Origin: Streptomyces sp. Ru71
GTDB taxonomy: Bacteria > Actinomycetota > Actinomycetes > Streptomycetales > Streptomycetaceae
NCBI RefSeq assembly: GCF_002920535.1
Contig: NZ_PQSS01000021.1
Span: 42,192 to 106,191 of the forward strand
Direction of reading: 5' to 3'
DNA: 64,000 nucleotides
In this document: piece by piece, positions 1 to 8,256 of the stretch
Layout: each line of letters opens with the position of its first letter
How positions within the stretch are numbered: position 1 is the first letter of the stretch
Program-made: the position numbers and the translations under genes
Notes under the pieces: generated by a model
What the model was told of the DNA's origin: nothing
Seen by the model: the letters and a program-made list of their open reading frames with translations, nothing else
The model's database searches: none

Positions 1-2
1 GG

Positions 3-566
3 CGGGCCCGGGGGGCCGGCAGTGTGCTGCACCTGTTCGTCGGCAACGTGGTCGACGCGGCGTTCGCGACCCACGACGAGGTGCACCGCGGTCCGCGCTC
101 GGCGGCCGGGGCGATCGCCCATCTGCCGGTGCCGGGCGGCAGCGAGCCGTGCGCCTGCGGCCGTACGGGCTGCCTGCAGGCCGAGTTGGGCGAGCGGACG
201 CTGTGCCGGCGGGCGCGGGCGGCCGGGGTGACCGGTGTGGCGAACCCGATGCACGTGGTGGCCTCGGCGGCGGGCGGGGACGCGGTGGCCCGGCGGCTGC
301 TGGTGGAGCGGGCCGCGGCCACCGGGCGGGCGGCCGGGCTGCTGCTGGACGTGCTGAACCCGGAGACGGTGGTGGTGACCGAGGTGGGTGTCATCCACTT
401 CGAGGACTGCCTGGCCGCGCTGCGGGAGGCGGTCGGTCCGGCGCGCGCGGCGGATGTCCTGCCGTCGAGTTTCGCCGCCGATTCGGTGCTTGCGGTGGCG
501 GGTGGTTCGGTGGTGCTCGACGCGTTGTTCCGGGACCCTCTGGGCGTTTCACCTGAGCTTATTTAA
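3..566 (+). CDS. ROK family protein, 3' part (5' end outside window)
   Basis: The frame is open from the first bases of the window, so the start lies upstream. The visible ~187 residues contain the ROK zinc signature (CACGRTGCLQ, residues ~54-63 of the fragment) after a Gly-rich phosphate/sugar-binding stretch. The C-terminal half ends in the DVLNPETVVVTE segment usual in ROK kinases and repressors. The family contains sugar kinases and NagC/XylR-like repressors; the N-terminal part that would show a winged helix is missing, so kinase and regulator cannot be separated. The next gene on the same strand is an organosulfur transporter about 200 bp away. A regulatory link is possible but unsupported. 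Confidence 0.85.
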   Translation, partial: RARGAGSVLHLFVGNVVDAAFATHDEVHRGPRSAAGAIAHLPVPGGSEPCACGRTGCLQAELGERTLCRRARAAGVTGVANPMHVVASAAGGDAVARRLLVERAAATGRAAGLLLDVLNPETVVVTEVGVIHFEDCLAALREAVGPARAADVLPSSFAADSVLAVAGGSVVLDALFRDPLGVSPELI

Positions 567-599
567 TTCAGAAACTCCGAATGTTGACAGGGGTCGCTC

Positions 600-622
600 A
601 TGGCCAGGAACATCCTGGTCAT
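600..622. promoter_or_regulatory. inverted repeat upstream of the organosulfur operon
   Basis: Two 10-bp arms, ATGGCCAGGA (600-609) and TCCTGGTCAT (613-622), are complementary at 9 of 10 positions around a 3-bp centre. No T-tract follows, so an operator is more likely than a terminator. A TTGACA hexamer lies just upstream (584-589), but no good -10 is seen at the right spacing. The binding protein is unknown. Confidence 0.35.
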
Positions 623-763
623 GAGCTCTCTCACCAGCTGTCGCACCCTCTGTTGCTGACATATTGCCGCGCATGAAGCGCGTGTTTCCCGCTGTGTGAG
701 TTCTTCTTCTCCGGGCCTCCTTTCCCGGAATTCCCCCTGCCTTTTCTTCCTGGGAGTCCTCCC

Positions 764-1807
764 ATGCACCGTCGTACCTTTCTCGCTTCCGTGCTGGGCG
801 CGTCCGCCGCCGTGGCGGGCCTGGCCGGCTGCGCGGACGGCCAGGCCGCCGCCGACACCGCCGAGGCCGCCACTCAGCCGCTCGCCACCGAGGTCCCGGC
901 CGGCACCAGCCTGAAGATCGCCTCCTATCTGGGCCAGCAGCAGCTGCAGTTCAGACTGGCGAAGCTGCCGCCGCTGCCGTTCACCGTCTCGAACTGGCTG
1001 AACATCGGCGCGGGTCCCGATGTCATCAACGCCTTCCGCGCCAAGTCCCTGGACCTCGCCAACAACGCGGGCATCCCGCCGATCCAGGCCCACTACCAGG
1101 GGTTCGCCGCGAAGATCGTGGCGATCGACGTCACCCGCAAGCCCAACTACGTCTTCGCCACCAAGCCCGGAAGCGACATCCGCACGGTCGAGGACTTCAA
1201 AGGCAAGCGGCTCGCCTTCTCGCAGGGTCAGGCCCAGGGCGTCGTCCTGCTGCGCGCGCTGAAGAAGGCGGGCCTGGCCTACGACGACGTCAAGCTGGTG
1301 CCGCTGACCAGCAACCAGTTCCTGACCGCGCTGCAGTCCGGGCAGGTCGACATCGCCCCGCTCGCCAACAACCAGGCGCCGGCCTATCTGAAGCAGTACG
1401 GACCCAAGGGCGCCCACACCATCACCACCGACGTCGTCGACCTGCTGAACCTGCTGTGGGCGCCGCAGTCCGTGCTGAACGACCCGGCGAAGGCCGCCGC
1501 GATCGCCGCCTACATCCCGCACTGGGCCAAGGGCCAGGTCTGGGCGTACGAGCACCCGGACGTCTGGGACGAGGAGTTCTACGTCAAGACGCAGAACCTG
1601 AGCCTTCAGCAGGCGAGGTCCATCACCGCGCTGGCCAACAAGCCGCTGTTCCCGCCGAGCTGGGACGAGGCGATCCGGTGGGAGCAGGAGACCGCCGATC
1701 TGCTCGCGGAGGGCGGCTTCGTGAAGAAGTTCGACGTCTCCTCCCTCTTCGACCACCGCTTCGAGGCGATCGCCGCCAAGGCCGTACCCGAGGAGTACCG
1801 GAAATGA
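764..1807 (+). CDS. ABC transporter substrate-binding lipoprotein (aliphatic sulfonate/taurine type)
   Basis: 347 aa. The N-terminus MHRRTFLASVLGASAAVAG carries a twin-arginine motif (RRTFL) and a lipobox (LAGC, Cys23), so a Tat-exported lipoprotein on the outer face of the membrane is expected. The body resembles SsuA/TauA/NMT1-type periplasmic-binding-protein-like II proteins: a KIASYLGQQ strand, an NNAGIPP ligand-loop region, and the VEDFKGKRLAFSQGQAQG motif typical of sulfonate, taurine and thiamine-precursor binders. The genes for its permease, ATPase and two sulfur-oxidising enzymes follow with ATGA-type overlaps. Substrate choice (alkanesulfonate, taurine or another organosulfur compound) is inferred from these neighbours. 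A GGGAG ribosome site sits 7 nt before the ATG. Confidence 0.88.
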   Translation: MHRRTFLASVLGASAAVAGLAGCADGQAAADTAEAATQPLATEVPAGTSLKIASYLGQQQLQFRLAKLPPLPFTVSNWLNIGAGPDVINAFRAKSLDLANNAGIPPIQAHYQGFAAKIVAIDVTRKPNYVFATKPGSDIRTVEDFKGKRLAFSQGQAQGVVLLRALKKAGLAYDDVKLVPLTSNQFLTALQSGQVDIAPLANNQAPAYLKQYGPKGAHTITTDVVDLLNLLWAPQSVLNDPAKAAAIAAYIPHWAKGQVWAYEHPDVWDEEFYVKTQNLSLQQARSITALANKPLFPPSWDEAIRWEQETADLLAEGGFVKKFDVSSLFDHRFEAIAAKAVPEEYRK

Positions 1808-2655
1808 CCGCCATGACCACGACGACGACCGCCGTCGCGGCGGCGGCCGAGGCCGGTGAGCTCCCCCAGGTCCGCCGGCGCCGCCGCCTGGCACCCGGCC
1901 GCCGGTGGCCCGCCGCCCGGCTGACCGGCCCGCTGGCCCTGCTGGTGCTGTGGGCGGCGGCCTCGGCCGCCGGAACCCTCGACACCGGCGCGATCCCCGC
2001 GCCCTGGACGGTGCTGAGGACGCTCGGCCATCTGTGGACCGACGGCACCCTGCCCACCGACGTGCTCACCTCGCTGAAGCGGGCCGGCGCCGGCTTCGCG
2101 ATCGGCCTCACGGCCGGGGTGCTGCTGGCGCTCGCCTCCGGGCTCAGCCGGACCGGGGAGGCGCTGATCGACGGGACGGTGCAGCTCAACCGGGCGATCC
2201 CCACCCTCGGGCTGATCCCGCTGTTCATCCTCTGGCTGGGCATCGGCGAGACCTTCAAGGTCGCCATCATCGCGATCGTCGTCTACGTCCCGATCTATCT
2301 GAACACGCACGCCGCGCTGTCCGGCATCGACAGCCGCTTCGTCGAACTCGCCGAGGTGCAGGGCCTGTCGCGGCTCACCTTCGTGCGCCAGGTCGTGATC
2401 CCCGGAGCGCTGCCGGGATTCTTCGTGGGGCTGCGGCTCGGCGTCACCGGCTCCTGGCTGGGCCTGGTGGTGCTGGAGCAGATCAACGCCACGTCCGGCC
2501 TCGGCTATCTGATGTTCCAGGCGCAGAACTACGGCCAGTCCGACGTCATCCTGGTCGGCCTGCTGATCTACGGCGTCTTCGGCCTGGTCACCGACAGCGC
2601 GGTCCGTCTGATCGAACGGAGGGTGCTGTCGTGGCGCCGCACACTGAGCAACTGA
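1804..2655 (+). CDS. ABC transporter permease (SsuC/TauC type)
   Basis: 283 aa. The start ATG at 1804 overlaps the stop of the binding-protein gene (ATGA), indicating translational coupling. After a basic cytoplasmic N-terminus (RRRRRLAPGRRW) there are about six hydrophobic segments. The EAA loop reads FVELAEVQGLSRLTFVRQVVIPGALPG in short pieces around residues 178-204, the contact site for the ATPase. Family members move sulfonates, taurine or nitrate. An upstream in-frame extension exists but lies wholly within the preceding gene and is rejected. It forms a transporter with the flanking genes. Confidence 0.88.
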   Translation: MTAMTTTTTAVAAAAEAGELPQVRRRRRLAPGRRWPAARLTGPLALLVLWAAASAAGTLDTGAIPAPWTVLRTLGHLWTDGTLPTDVLTSLKRAGAGFAIGLTAGVLLALASGLSRTGEALIDGTVQLNRAIPTLGLIPLFILWLGIGETFKVAIIAIVVYVPIYLNTHAALSGIDSRFVELAEVQGLSRLTFVRQVVIPGALPGFFVGLRLGVTGSWLGLVVLEQINATSGLGYLMFQAQNYGQSDVILVGLLIYGVFGLVTDSAVRLIERRVLSWRRTLSN

Positions 2656-3365
2656 CCCGGCCCGCCGTCCGGCTGCGCGGCCTGACCCGGTCCTTCGCGG
2701 GCCGCACCGTCCTCGACGGCGTCGACCTGGACCTGCCCGCCGGACAGTTCACGGCCCTGCTCGGGCACAGCGGCTCCGGCAAGTCCACGCTGCTGCGGGC
2801 GATCGCCGGCCTGGACCACGGGGTGACCGGCAGCGGCGAGCTCACCGCCCCCGAGCGCGTCTCGGTGGTCTTCCAGGACTCCCGGCTGCTGCCCTGGCGG
2901 CGGGTGCTGGAGAACGTCCTGCTCGGCCTGGACGGCGGGGACGCCGAGGCGCGCGGCCGGGAAGCGCTGGCCGAGGTGGGGCTGACGCACCGCGAGCGGG
3001 CCTGGCCGGGCGAGCTGTCCGGCGGCGAGGCGCAGCGCGCCGCCCTGGCCCGCTCCCTGGTCCGTGAGCCGGAACTGCTGCTGGCCGACGAGCCGTTCGG
3101 CGCGCTGGACGCGCTGACCCGGATCAGGATGCACGGTCTGCTGCGCGACCTGTGGCAGCGCCACAAGCCGTCGGTGCTGCTGGTCACGCACGACGTGGAC
3201 GAGGCGATCGTGCTCGCCGACCGGGTCCTCGTGCTCGAACAGGGTCGCATCGGCCTCGACCTGACCATCGACCGCGCCCACCCGCGCTCCTACCGGGACC
3301 CGCTGCTCGGCGAGTACCGCGAACGCCTGCTCACGGCCCTGGGCGTCACCGAGGACCACGCATGA
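2631..3365 (+). CDS. ABC transporter ATP-binding protein (SsuB/TauB type)
   Basis: 244 aa from GTG 2631, which has a GGAGGG ribosome site about 8 nt upstream and overlaps the permease 3' end by 25 nt. It has Walker A GHSGSGKST (residues ~45-53), Q-loop VVFQDSRLLPW, signature LSGGEAQRAALARSL, Walker B LLLADEPFGALD, and H-loop VTHDVDEA. The short, single-domain form with the RLLPW Q-loop context is that of the nitrate/sulfonate/taurine importer family. It powers uptake with the preceding permease and lipoprotein. Confidence 0.9.
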   Translation: MAPHTEQLTRPAVRLRGLTRSFAGRTVLDGVDLDLPAGQFTALLGHSGSGKSTLLRAIAGLDHGVTGSGELTAPERVSVVFQDSRLLPWRRVLENVLLGLDGGDAEARGREALAEVGLTHRERAWPGELSGGEAQRAALARSLVREPELLLADEPFGALDALTRIRMHGLLRDLWQRHKPSVLLVTHDVDEAIVLADRVLVLEQGRIGLDLTIDRAHPRSYRDPLLGEYRERLLTALGVTEDHA

Positions 3366-3619
3366 CGCTCGCGACCCGCCCGGGCCCGCCCCCGGCCGCC
3401 GGCACCCCCCGCCGGCCCGCCCCACCGGCACGCCGCGGGCGCCTGCTGCCGCCGGTGGCCCATGACCTCGCCGGGGCGATCGTGCCGGCCGGCCGGGCCT
3501 TCGCCCGCGACGCCGGCCGCACCGCCCCCGGTTTCACCACCGGCCACTTTCGCCCCCACCCGCACTCCGCCCGCGTGCCGGTACCGGCCGCGCCGGGCGT
3601 CACGGAGGACCACCAGTGA
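3362..3619 (+). CDS. small protein of unknown function in the organosulfur operon (85 aa)
   Basis: The ATG at 3362 overlaps the ATPase stop (ATGA) and its own stop overlaps the next GTG start (GTGA, 3616-3619), so both ends are translationally coupled and the frame fits exactly between its neighbours. The product is rich in Pro, Ala and Arg at the N-terminus (MTLATRPGPPPAAG), with a central RGRLLPPVAHDLAGAIVPAG segment and a His-rich stretch GHFRPHPHS. No signal peptide, membrane helix or family is recognised. It may be a cofactor-handling or structural peptide of the pathway, or a degenerate remnant kept as a coupling spacer. Coding status rests mainly on the two coupled junctions. Confidence 0.6.
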   Translation: MTLATRPGPPPAAGTPRRPAPPARRGRLLPPVAHDLAGAIVPAGRAFARDAGRTAPGFTTGHFRPHPHSARVPVPAAPGVTEDHQ

Positions 3620-4959
3620 CAGGCAGACAGCTCCATCTCAACGCGTTCCTGATGAACACCGGCCACCACGAGGCCTCCTGGCGGTTGCCGGAGAGCGATC
3701 CGTACGCGCATGTCGACCTCCAGCACTACGTGCGGCTCGCCCAAGCCGCCGAGCGCGGCACCTTCGACTCGCTCTTCCTCGCCGACGGCCCCCAGCTGTG
3801 GGGCAGTCTCGCCCAGCGCCCGGCCGGCGCCCTGGAACCGCTCACCCTGCTGACCGCGCTGTCGACCGCGACCGAGCACATCGGGCTGATCGCCACCGCG
3901 TCCACGTCGTACAACTCGCCCTACAACCTGGCCCGCAAGCTGGCCTCGCTGGACATCGTCAGCGGCGGCCGGGCCGGCTGGAACATCGTCACCACGGCCG
4001 GCGCGGAGGCCGCCCGCAACTTCGGCCTGGACGCCGAACCGGCACACGCCGAGCGGTACGCCCGGGCCGCCGAGTTCCTGGACGTGGCGCTGAAGCTGTG
4101 GGACAGCTGGGAGGACGACGCGGTCGTCGCCGACAAGGCGGCCGGCGTCTGGGGCGACGACGAGAAGATCCATCCGCCCCGGCACCGAGGCACCTACTTC
4201 AGCGTCGAGGGCGCCCTCAACGTGCCGCGCACCCCGCAGGGCTACCCGCTGCTGGTGCAGGCGGGCTCCAGCGAGGACGGCAAGGCCTTCGCCGCCCGGT
4301 ACGCGGAGGCGGTGTTCACCGCCCAGCAGACCCTCGCCGACGCCCGGTCCTTCTACGCCGACCTCAAATCCCGCACCGCGCGGGCGGGACGGGACCCCGG
4401 GCACGTGAAGGTGCTGCCCGGCATCGTCCCCGTCCTCGGCTCCACCGAGGCCGAGGCGCGGGCGGCAGAGCGGCTGCTGGAGGACCACATCGTGCACGAC
4501 CACGGCGTGGCCCGGCTGGAGAGCCTGCTGCACCTGGAGCCCGGCACGCTGGAGCTGGACGCCGAGCTGCCCGCCGAGCTGCCGCCGGAGGACGCGATCG
4601 AGGGCGCCAAGAGCCGCTACACGCTCGTGGTGGAGCTGGCCCGGCGCGAGTCGCTCACCGTGCGGCAGCTGATCGGCCGGCTCGGCGGCGGCCGCGGCCA
4701 CTTCACGGTCGCCGGGACGCCCGAGCGGATCGCCGACGTGATCGAGACGTGGTTCACGCACGGCGCCGCCGACGGCTTCAACGTCATGCCGCCCGTCCTG
4801 CCCTCGGGCCTGGACGCCTTCGTCGACCACGTGGTGCCGATCCTGCGCGAGCGGGGCCTGTTCCGCACCGAGTACGGGCCGCGCCGCACCCTGCGCGAGC
4901 GCTACGGCCTGCCCCGCCCCGCCAACCAGTACCTGACCCCCGCCTCCGCCCTCGTCTGA
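3616..4959 (+). CDS. FMN-dependent monooxygenase, NtaA/SnaA/DszA family
   Basis: 447 aa, GTG start coupled to the preceding small gene. The protein has the bacterial-luciferase-like TIM-barrel pattern of the NtaA/SnaA/DszA group: QLHLNAFLMNTGHHEASWR at the N-terminus, FDSLFLADG, a long GWNIVTTAG segment (flavin/phosphate region) and the PRTPQGYPLLVQAGSSEDG motif near residues 205-225. The length suits the family (about 440-460 aa). Such enzymes use reduced FMN supplied by a separate reductase to oxidise organosulfur or aminopolycarboxylate substrates. Here the sulfonate transporter and TauD-like dioxygenase point to desulfonation. No reductase gene is seen in the operon. Confidence 0.88.
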   Translation: MTGRQLHLNAFLMNTGHHEASWRLPESDPYAHVDLQHYVRLAQAAERGTFDSLFLADGPQLWGSLAQRPAGALEPLTLLTALSTATEHIGLIATASTSYNSPYNLARKLASLDIVSGGRAGWNIVTTAGAEAARNFGLDAEPAHAERYARAAEFLDVALKLWDSWEDDAVVADKAAGVWGDDEKIHPPRHRGTYFSVEGALNVPRTPQGYPLLVQAGSSEDGKAFAARYAEAVFTAQQTLADARSFYADLKSRTARAGRDPGHVKVLPGIVPVLGSTEAEARAAERLLEDHIVHDHGVARLESLLHLEPGTLELDAELPAELPPEDAIEGAKSRYTLVVELARRESLTVRQLIGRLGGGRGHFTVAGTPERIADVIETWFTHGAADGFNVMPPVLPSGLDAFVDHVVPILRERGLFRTEYGPRRTLRERYGLPRPANQYLTPASALV

Positions 4960-4971
4960 AAGGACCCCGCC

Positions 4972-5862
4972 ATGTCCCTGGAGATCACCAAGCTCACCGC
5001 CCGCATCGGCGCCCGCGTCAGCGGCGTCGACATCACCCAGCCGCTCGCCGCGGAGGAGGTCGCCGCGATCCGGGAGGCCCTGAACGTGCACAAGGCGCTC
5101 GTGTTCGACGCGGGCGACCTGGACGACGCCGGCCAGCAGGCCTTCGTCCGCCACTTCGGCGACCTGACCACCGCCCACCCGACGGTCGGCGCCGTCGAGG
5201 ACGCCCCGAACGTGCTGCCCGTGGACAGCGAGCGGGGCCGGGCCAACCACTGGCACACCGACGTCACCTTCGTACTGAACCCGCCGCAGGCCAGCAGCCT
5301 GCGCTCGCTCACCGTCCCGCCCTACGGCGGCGAGACGCTGATCGCCAACGCGGCCGCCGCCTACCGCGACCTGCCCGAGCCGCTGCGCCGCTTCGCCGAC
5401 GGCCTGTGGGCGGAGCACACCAACGACTACGACTACGCCGTACCGGAGGAGGACGTCGACGAGGAGAAGGCCGCCCAGCGCGCCCAGTTCACCTCCATCA
5501 CCTACCGCACCGCGCACCCGGTGGTCCGGGTGCACCCGCTCACCGGTGAGCGCGGGCTGTTCATCGGCGGGTTCGCGCAGCGGATCGTGGGCCTGTCGGC
5601 CGGTGAGTCCCGCAAGGTGCTGGAGCTGCTCCAGGCGTATGTGACGCGCCCGGAGAACGTCCTGCGCCACCGCTGGGCGGAGCGGGAACTGGTCCTGTTC
5701 GACAACCGGATCACCCAGCACTACGCCATCGACAACTACGACGGGCAGCCGCGCCGGCTGCACCGGGTGACCGTGGCCGGTGACGTGCCGGTCGGCGTCG
5801 AGGGCAAGGAGAGCTGGTCGATCGAGGGCGACGCCACGCACTACACCCCCGTGGCGGCGTGA
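4972..5862 (+). CDS. TauD/TfdA-family 2-oxoglutarate-dependent dioxygenase
   Basis: 296 aa. The Fe(II)-binding HxD is His95-x-Asp97 in NHWHTDVTF and the distal His is His264 in RRLHRVTVAGD; the RV that follows fits the 2-oxoglutarate-binding context. The N-terminus (LTARIGARVSGVDITQPL) is typical of TauD. Family members hydroxylate taurine, alkylsulfonates, sulfate esters or phenoxyacetates, releasing sulfite or sulfate in the sulfur cases. It is last in the operon, 12 nt after the monooxygenase, with a GAAAGGA ribosome site. With the transporter and FMN monooxygenase it would scavenge sulfur from sulfonates under sulfate limitation; exact substrate unknown. Confidence 0.9.
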   Translation: MSLEITKLTARIGARVSGVDITQPLAAEEVAAIREALNVHKALVFDAGDLDDAGQQAFVRHFGDLTTAHPTVGAVEDAPNVLPVDSERGRANHWHTDVTFVLNPPQASSLRSLTVPPYGGETLIANAAAAYRDLPEPLRRFADGLWAEHTNDYDYAVPEEDVDEEKAAQRAQFTSITYRTAHPVVRVHPLTGERGLFIGGFAQRIVGLSAGESRKVLELLQAYVTRPENVLRHRWAERELVLFDNRITQHYAIDNYDGQPRRLHRVTVAGDVPVGVEGKESWSIEGDATHYTPVAA

Positions 5863-5982
5863 TCGGAGCATCACCCTCCGCACAGGCGGTGTCCGGATAC
5901 TGGGCAGCCCCTTCGCGTGAGCGGACGGGCCGCCCAGACTGGCGGGGTTTTTGCCCGCCCCTGCACCGGGAGAGCCGCGCCC

Positions 5983-7371
5983 ATGCCGAGCAGCACGACC
6001 CAGGACACGCCGCCGCAGCAACAGGACGGCGCCGCCCTGTCCCACGGTCTCAAACAGCGCCATCTGTCGATGATCGCCCTCGGCGGCGTGATCGGTGCGG
6101 GCCTGTTCGTGGGCTCGGGAGCGGGCATCGCCGCCGCCGGCCCGTCGATCGTGATCGCCTACACGATCTCCGGCCTGCTGGTGATGCTGGTGATGCGGAT
6201 GCTCGGCGAGATGTCCGCCGCCTACCCGTCGTCCGGCTCCTTCTCGGCGCACGCCGAGCGGGCGATCGGACCCTGGGCGGGCTTCACCGCCGGCTGGTCG
6301 TTCTGGGTGCTGCTGTGCACGGCGGTCGGCCTGGAGGGCATGGGCGCCGCGAGCATCGCCCAGAGCTGGTTCCCCAGCACCCCGCAGTGGATGTGGGTCG
6401 CCCTGTTCATGGTGGTGTTCTGCGGCGCGAACCTGGCCGCCGTGAAGAACTTCGGCGAGTTCGAGTTCTGGTTCGCCGCGCTGAAGGTCGGCGCGATCAG
6501 CCTGTTCCTGATCCTCGGCGTACTGGCCATCGCGGGCGTGCTGCCGGACGTGGACGCGCCGGGCACCTCCAACCTGACGGACTTCATGCCGCACGGCACG
6601 GACGGCCTGCTGGTGGGCCTGCTCGCCTCGGTGTTCGCCTACGGCGGTCTGGAGACGGTCACCATCGCGGCGGCCGAGTCCCAGGACCCGGTCCGCGGGG
6701 TCACCTCGGCCGTCCGCACGGCGATGTGGCGCATCGCGATCTTCTACATCGGCTCCATGGCGATCGCGGTCACCCTGGTCCCGTGGGACTCCAAGGAGGT
6801 CGTCGAGAAGGGCCCGTACGTCGCCACGCTCGACCACCTGGGCATCCCCGGCGCGGGTCAGCTGATGAACGTGGTCGTCTTCGTCGCCCTGCTGTCCGCG
6901 ATGAACGCCAACATCTACGGCTCCTCGCGCATCGCCTACTCGCTGGTCCAGCGCGGCCAGGGCCCGAAGGCGCTGGCGAAGCTGTCCGGCGGGGTGCCCC
7001 GGATCGCGGTGCTCACCTCCTGCGTCCTCGGCTTCGTCTGCGTGCTGCTCAACTACTGGCGCCCGGACGACATCTTCAAGTGGCTGCTGAACATGATCGG
7101 CGCGGTCATCCTGGTCGTCTGGATCTTCATCGCGGTCTCCCAGCTGCTGCTGCGCCGCCGGCTGGAGCGCGAGGCCCCCGAGAAGCTGGTGGTCCGCATG
7201 TGGGCGTTCCCGTGGCTGACCTGGCTCGCGCTGGCCGGCATGGCGGCGATCTTCGTGCTGATGGCCCGTGACCCGGCCAACCGGGTGCAGCTGTACTCGA
7301 CCGGCGCGATGACGCTGGTCCTGGCGGCCGTCGGCTACGCCTGGCAGCGGGCGCGGGCCTCCCGCGACTGA
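5983..7371 (+). CDS. amino-acid permease (APC superfamily, GABA/aromatic type)
   Basis: 462 aa from ATG 5983, chosen because GGGAGAG lies 8 nt upstream; a GTG at 5917 would add 22 residues without a ribosome site. The first helix carries the APC hallmark GGVIGAGLFVGSG after HGLKQRHLSMIAL, as in GabP/AroP/AnsP-type symporters, and about 12 hydrophobic segments follow. GLETVTIAAAES in the middle is characteristic of this subfamily. It is a cytoplasmic-membrane proton/amino-acid symporter; substrate is not predictable. A short GC hairpin (5941-5959) lies just before it and a strong terminator follows it. Confidence 0.9.
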   Translation: MPSSTTQDTPPQQQDGAALSHGLKQRHLSMIALGGVIGAGLFVGSGAGIAAAGPSIVIAYTISGLLVMLVMRMLGEMSAAYPSSGSFSAHAERAIGPWAGFTAGWSFWVLLCTAVGLEGMGAASIAQSWFPSTPQWMWVALFMVVFCGANLAAVKNFGEFEFWFAALKVGAISLFLILGVLAIAGVLPDVDAPGTSNLTDFMPHGTDGLLVGLLASVFAYGGLETVTIAAAESQDPVRGVTSAVRTAMWRIAIFYIGSMAIAVTLVPWDSKEVVEKGPYVATLDHLGIPGAGQLMNVVVFVALLSAMNANIYGSSRIAYSLVQRGQGPKALAKLSGGVPRIAVLTSCVLGFVCVLLNYWRPDDIFKWLLNMIGAVILVVWIFIAVSQLLLRRRLEREAPEKLVVRMWAFPWLTWLALAGMAAIFVLMARDPANRVQLYSTGAMTLVLAAVGYAWQRARASRD

Positions 7372-7390
7372 CGGCCCCTTCTTCCGCGAC

Positions 7391-7422
7391 AAGCCCCCGT
7401 GTGATCCACACGGGGGCTTTTT
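7391..7422 (+). terminator. intrinsic terminator after the amino-acid permease
   Basis: A perfect 13-bp stem (7391-7403 with 7407-7419) and a 3-nt loop are followed by a T-tract (7418-7422). It ends the permease transcript and insulates sodF. Confidence 0.9.
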
Positions 7423-7437
7423 GCTGCTAGCTTGTTA

Positions 7438-7454
7438 TTGCGACTTACTTGCAA
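7438..7454. promoter_or_regulatory. Nur-box-like operator upstream of sodF
   Basis: TTGCGA, 5 bp, TTGCAA (7438-7443 and 7449-7454) fits the Nur consensus described for Streptomyces (tTGCaa-N5-ttGCAA) with one mismatch, 24 bp upstream of the sodF start. Nur is the Ni-responsive Fur-family repressor that shuts off the Fe-SOD gene when nickel is present. Match by eye; binding not shown. Confidence 0.75.
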
Positions 7455-7478
7455 TAAGAGCTCGGAGGGGAGCCGCGC

Positions 7479-8126
7479 ATGCCCGTCTACACGCTGCCTG
7501 ACCTGCCGTACGACTACTCCTCGCTCGCGCCCGTGATCAGCCCGGAGATCATCGAGCTGCACCACGACAAGCACCACGCGGCCTATGTGAAGGGCGCCAA
7601 CGACACGCTTGAGCAGCTGGCCGAGGCACGCGACAAGGAGGCCTGGGCCTCCATCAACGGCCTGGAGAAGAACCTGGCCTTCCACCTGTCCGGGCACATC
7701 CTGCACTCGATCTACTGGCAGAACATGACCAGCCCGAAGGAGGGCGGCGGCGAGCCGCTGGCCGCCGACGGGGTGGGCGAGCTGGCGGAGGCGATCAAGG
7801 AGTCCTTCGGCTCCTTCGCCGCGTTCAGGGCGCAGCTGTCCAAGGCCGCCGCGACCACCCAGGGCTCCGGCTGGGGCGTCCTCGCATACGAGCCGCTGAG
7901 CGGGCGGCTGATCGTCGAGCAGGTCTACGACCACCAGGGCAACGTCGGCCAGGGCGCCACCCCGATCCTGGTCTTCGACGCCTGGGAGCACGCCTTCTAC
8001 CTGCAGTACCGCAACCAGAAGGTGGACTTCATCGAGGCGATGTGGCAGGTCGTGAACTGGCAGGACGTGGCCCGCCGGCACGCGGCGGCGAAGTCCCGCA
8101 CCGACGTGCTGCTGCTCGCGCCGTGA
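7479..8126 (+). CDS. sodF: iron (Fe/Mn-family) superoxide dismutase
   Basis: 215 aa, ATG with a strong GGAGGGG site 8 nt upstream. It catalyses dismutation of superoxide in the cytoplasm. The metal ligands are visible: His28 in ELHHDKHH, His in [12 protein letters not shown], and Asp and His in [15 protein letters not shown]. Length and order (alpha-hairpin N-domain, then alpha/beta C-domain) match the Fe/Mn family. The Nur-box-like site in its promoter supports the identity as sodF, the nickel-repressed enzyme that alternates with the nickel enzyme SodN in Streptomyces. Known biology also includes repression by a small RNA from the sodN 3' UTR that pairs with the sodF leader; no sodN is present here. 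Confidence 0.95.
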   Translation: MPVYTLPDLPYDYSSLAPVISPEIIELHHDKHHAAYVKGANDTLEQLAEARDKEAWASINGLEKNLAFHLSGHILHSIYWQNMTSPKEGGGEPLAADGVGELAEAIKESFGSFAAFRAQLSKAAATTQGSGWGVLAYEPLSGRLIVEQVYDHQGNVGQGATPILVFDAWEHAFYLQYRNQKVDFIEAMWQVVNWQDVARRHAAAKSRTDVLLLAP

Positions 8127-8201
8127 GCCGGCCCCTCCTCTGAGGGAAGACTCCTGCCTCGTGATCGTCTTCTCACCTTTCACGCGGCAGGCGGAAAGGA
8201 G

Positions 8202-8238
8202 GGAGGCCCCCGCGAGGACGGGACTCGCGGGGGCCTCC
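8202..8238. terminator. bidirectional terminator between convergent genes
   Basis: A perfect 15-bp stem (8202-8216 with 8224-8238) with a 7-nt loop lies between the convergent sodF and methyltransferase genes. Confidence 0.85.
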
Positions 8239-8256
8239 TTCACCATGGCGCCGGGG

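Noticed and set aside
5941..5959. GC hairpin with T-run as a terminator before the amino-acid permease
   Set aside because: The T-run is in the loop, not after the stem, and the hairpin is in the permease leader; left as a possible leader structure only.
3346..7392. 1348-aa open frame on the minus strand
   Set aside because: It runs opposite the organosulfur operon and permease, whose products have clear families; the minus-strand product is low-complexity and matches nothing. High GC makes such shadows common.
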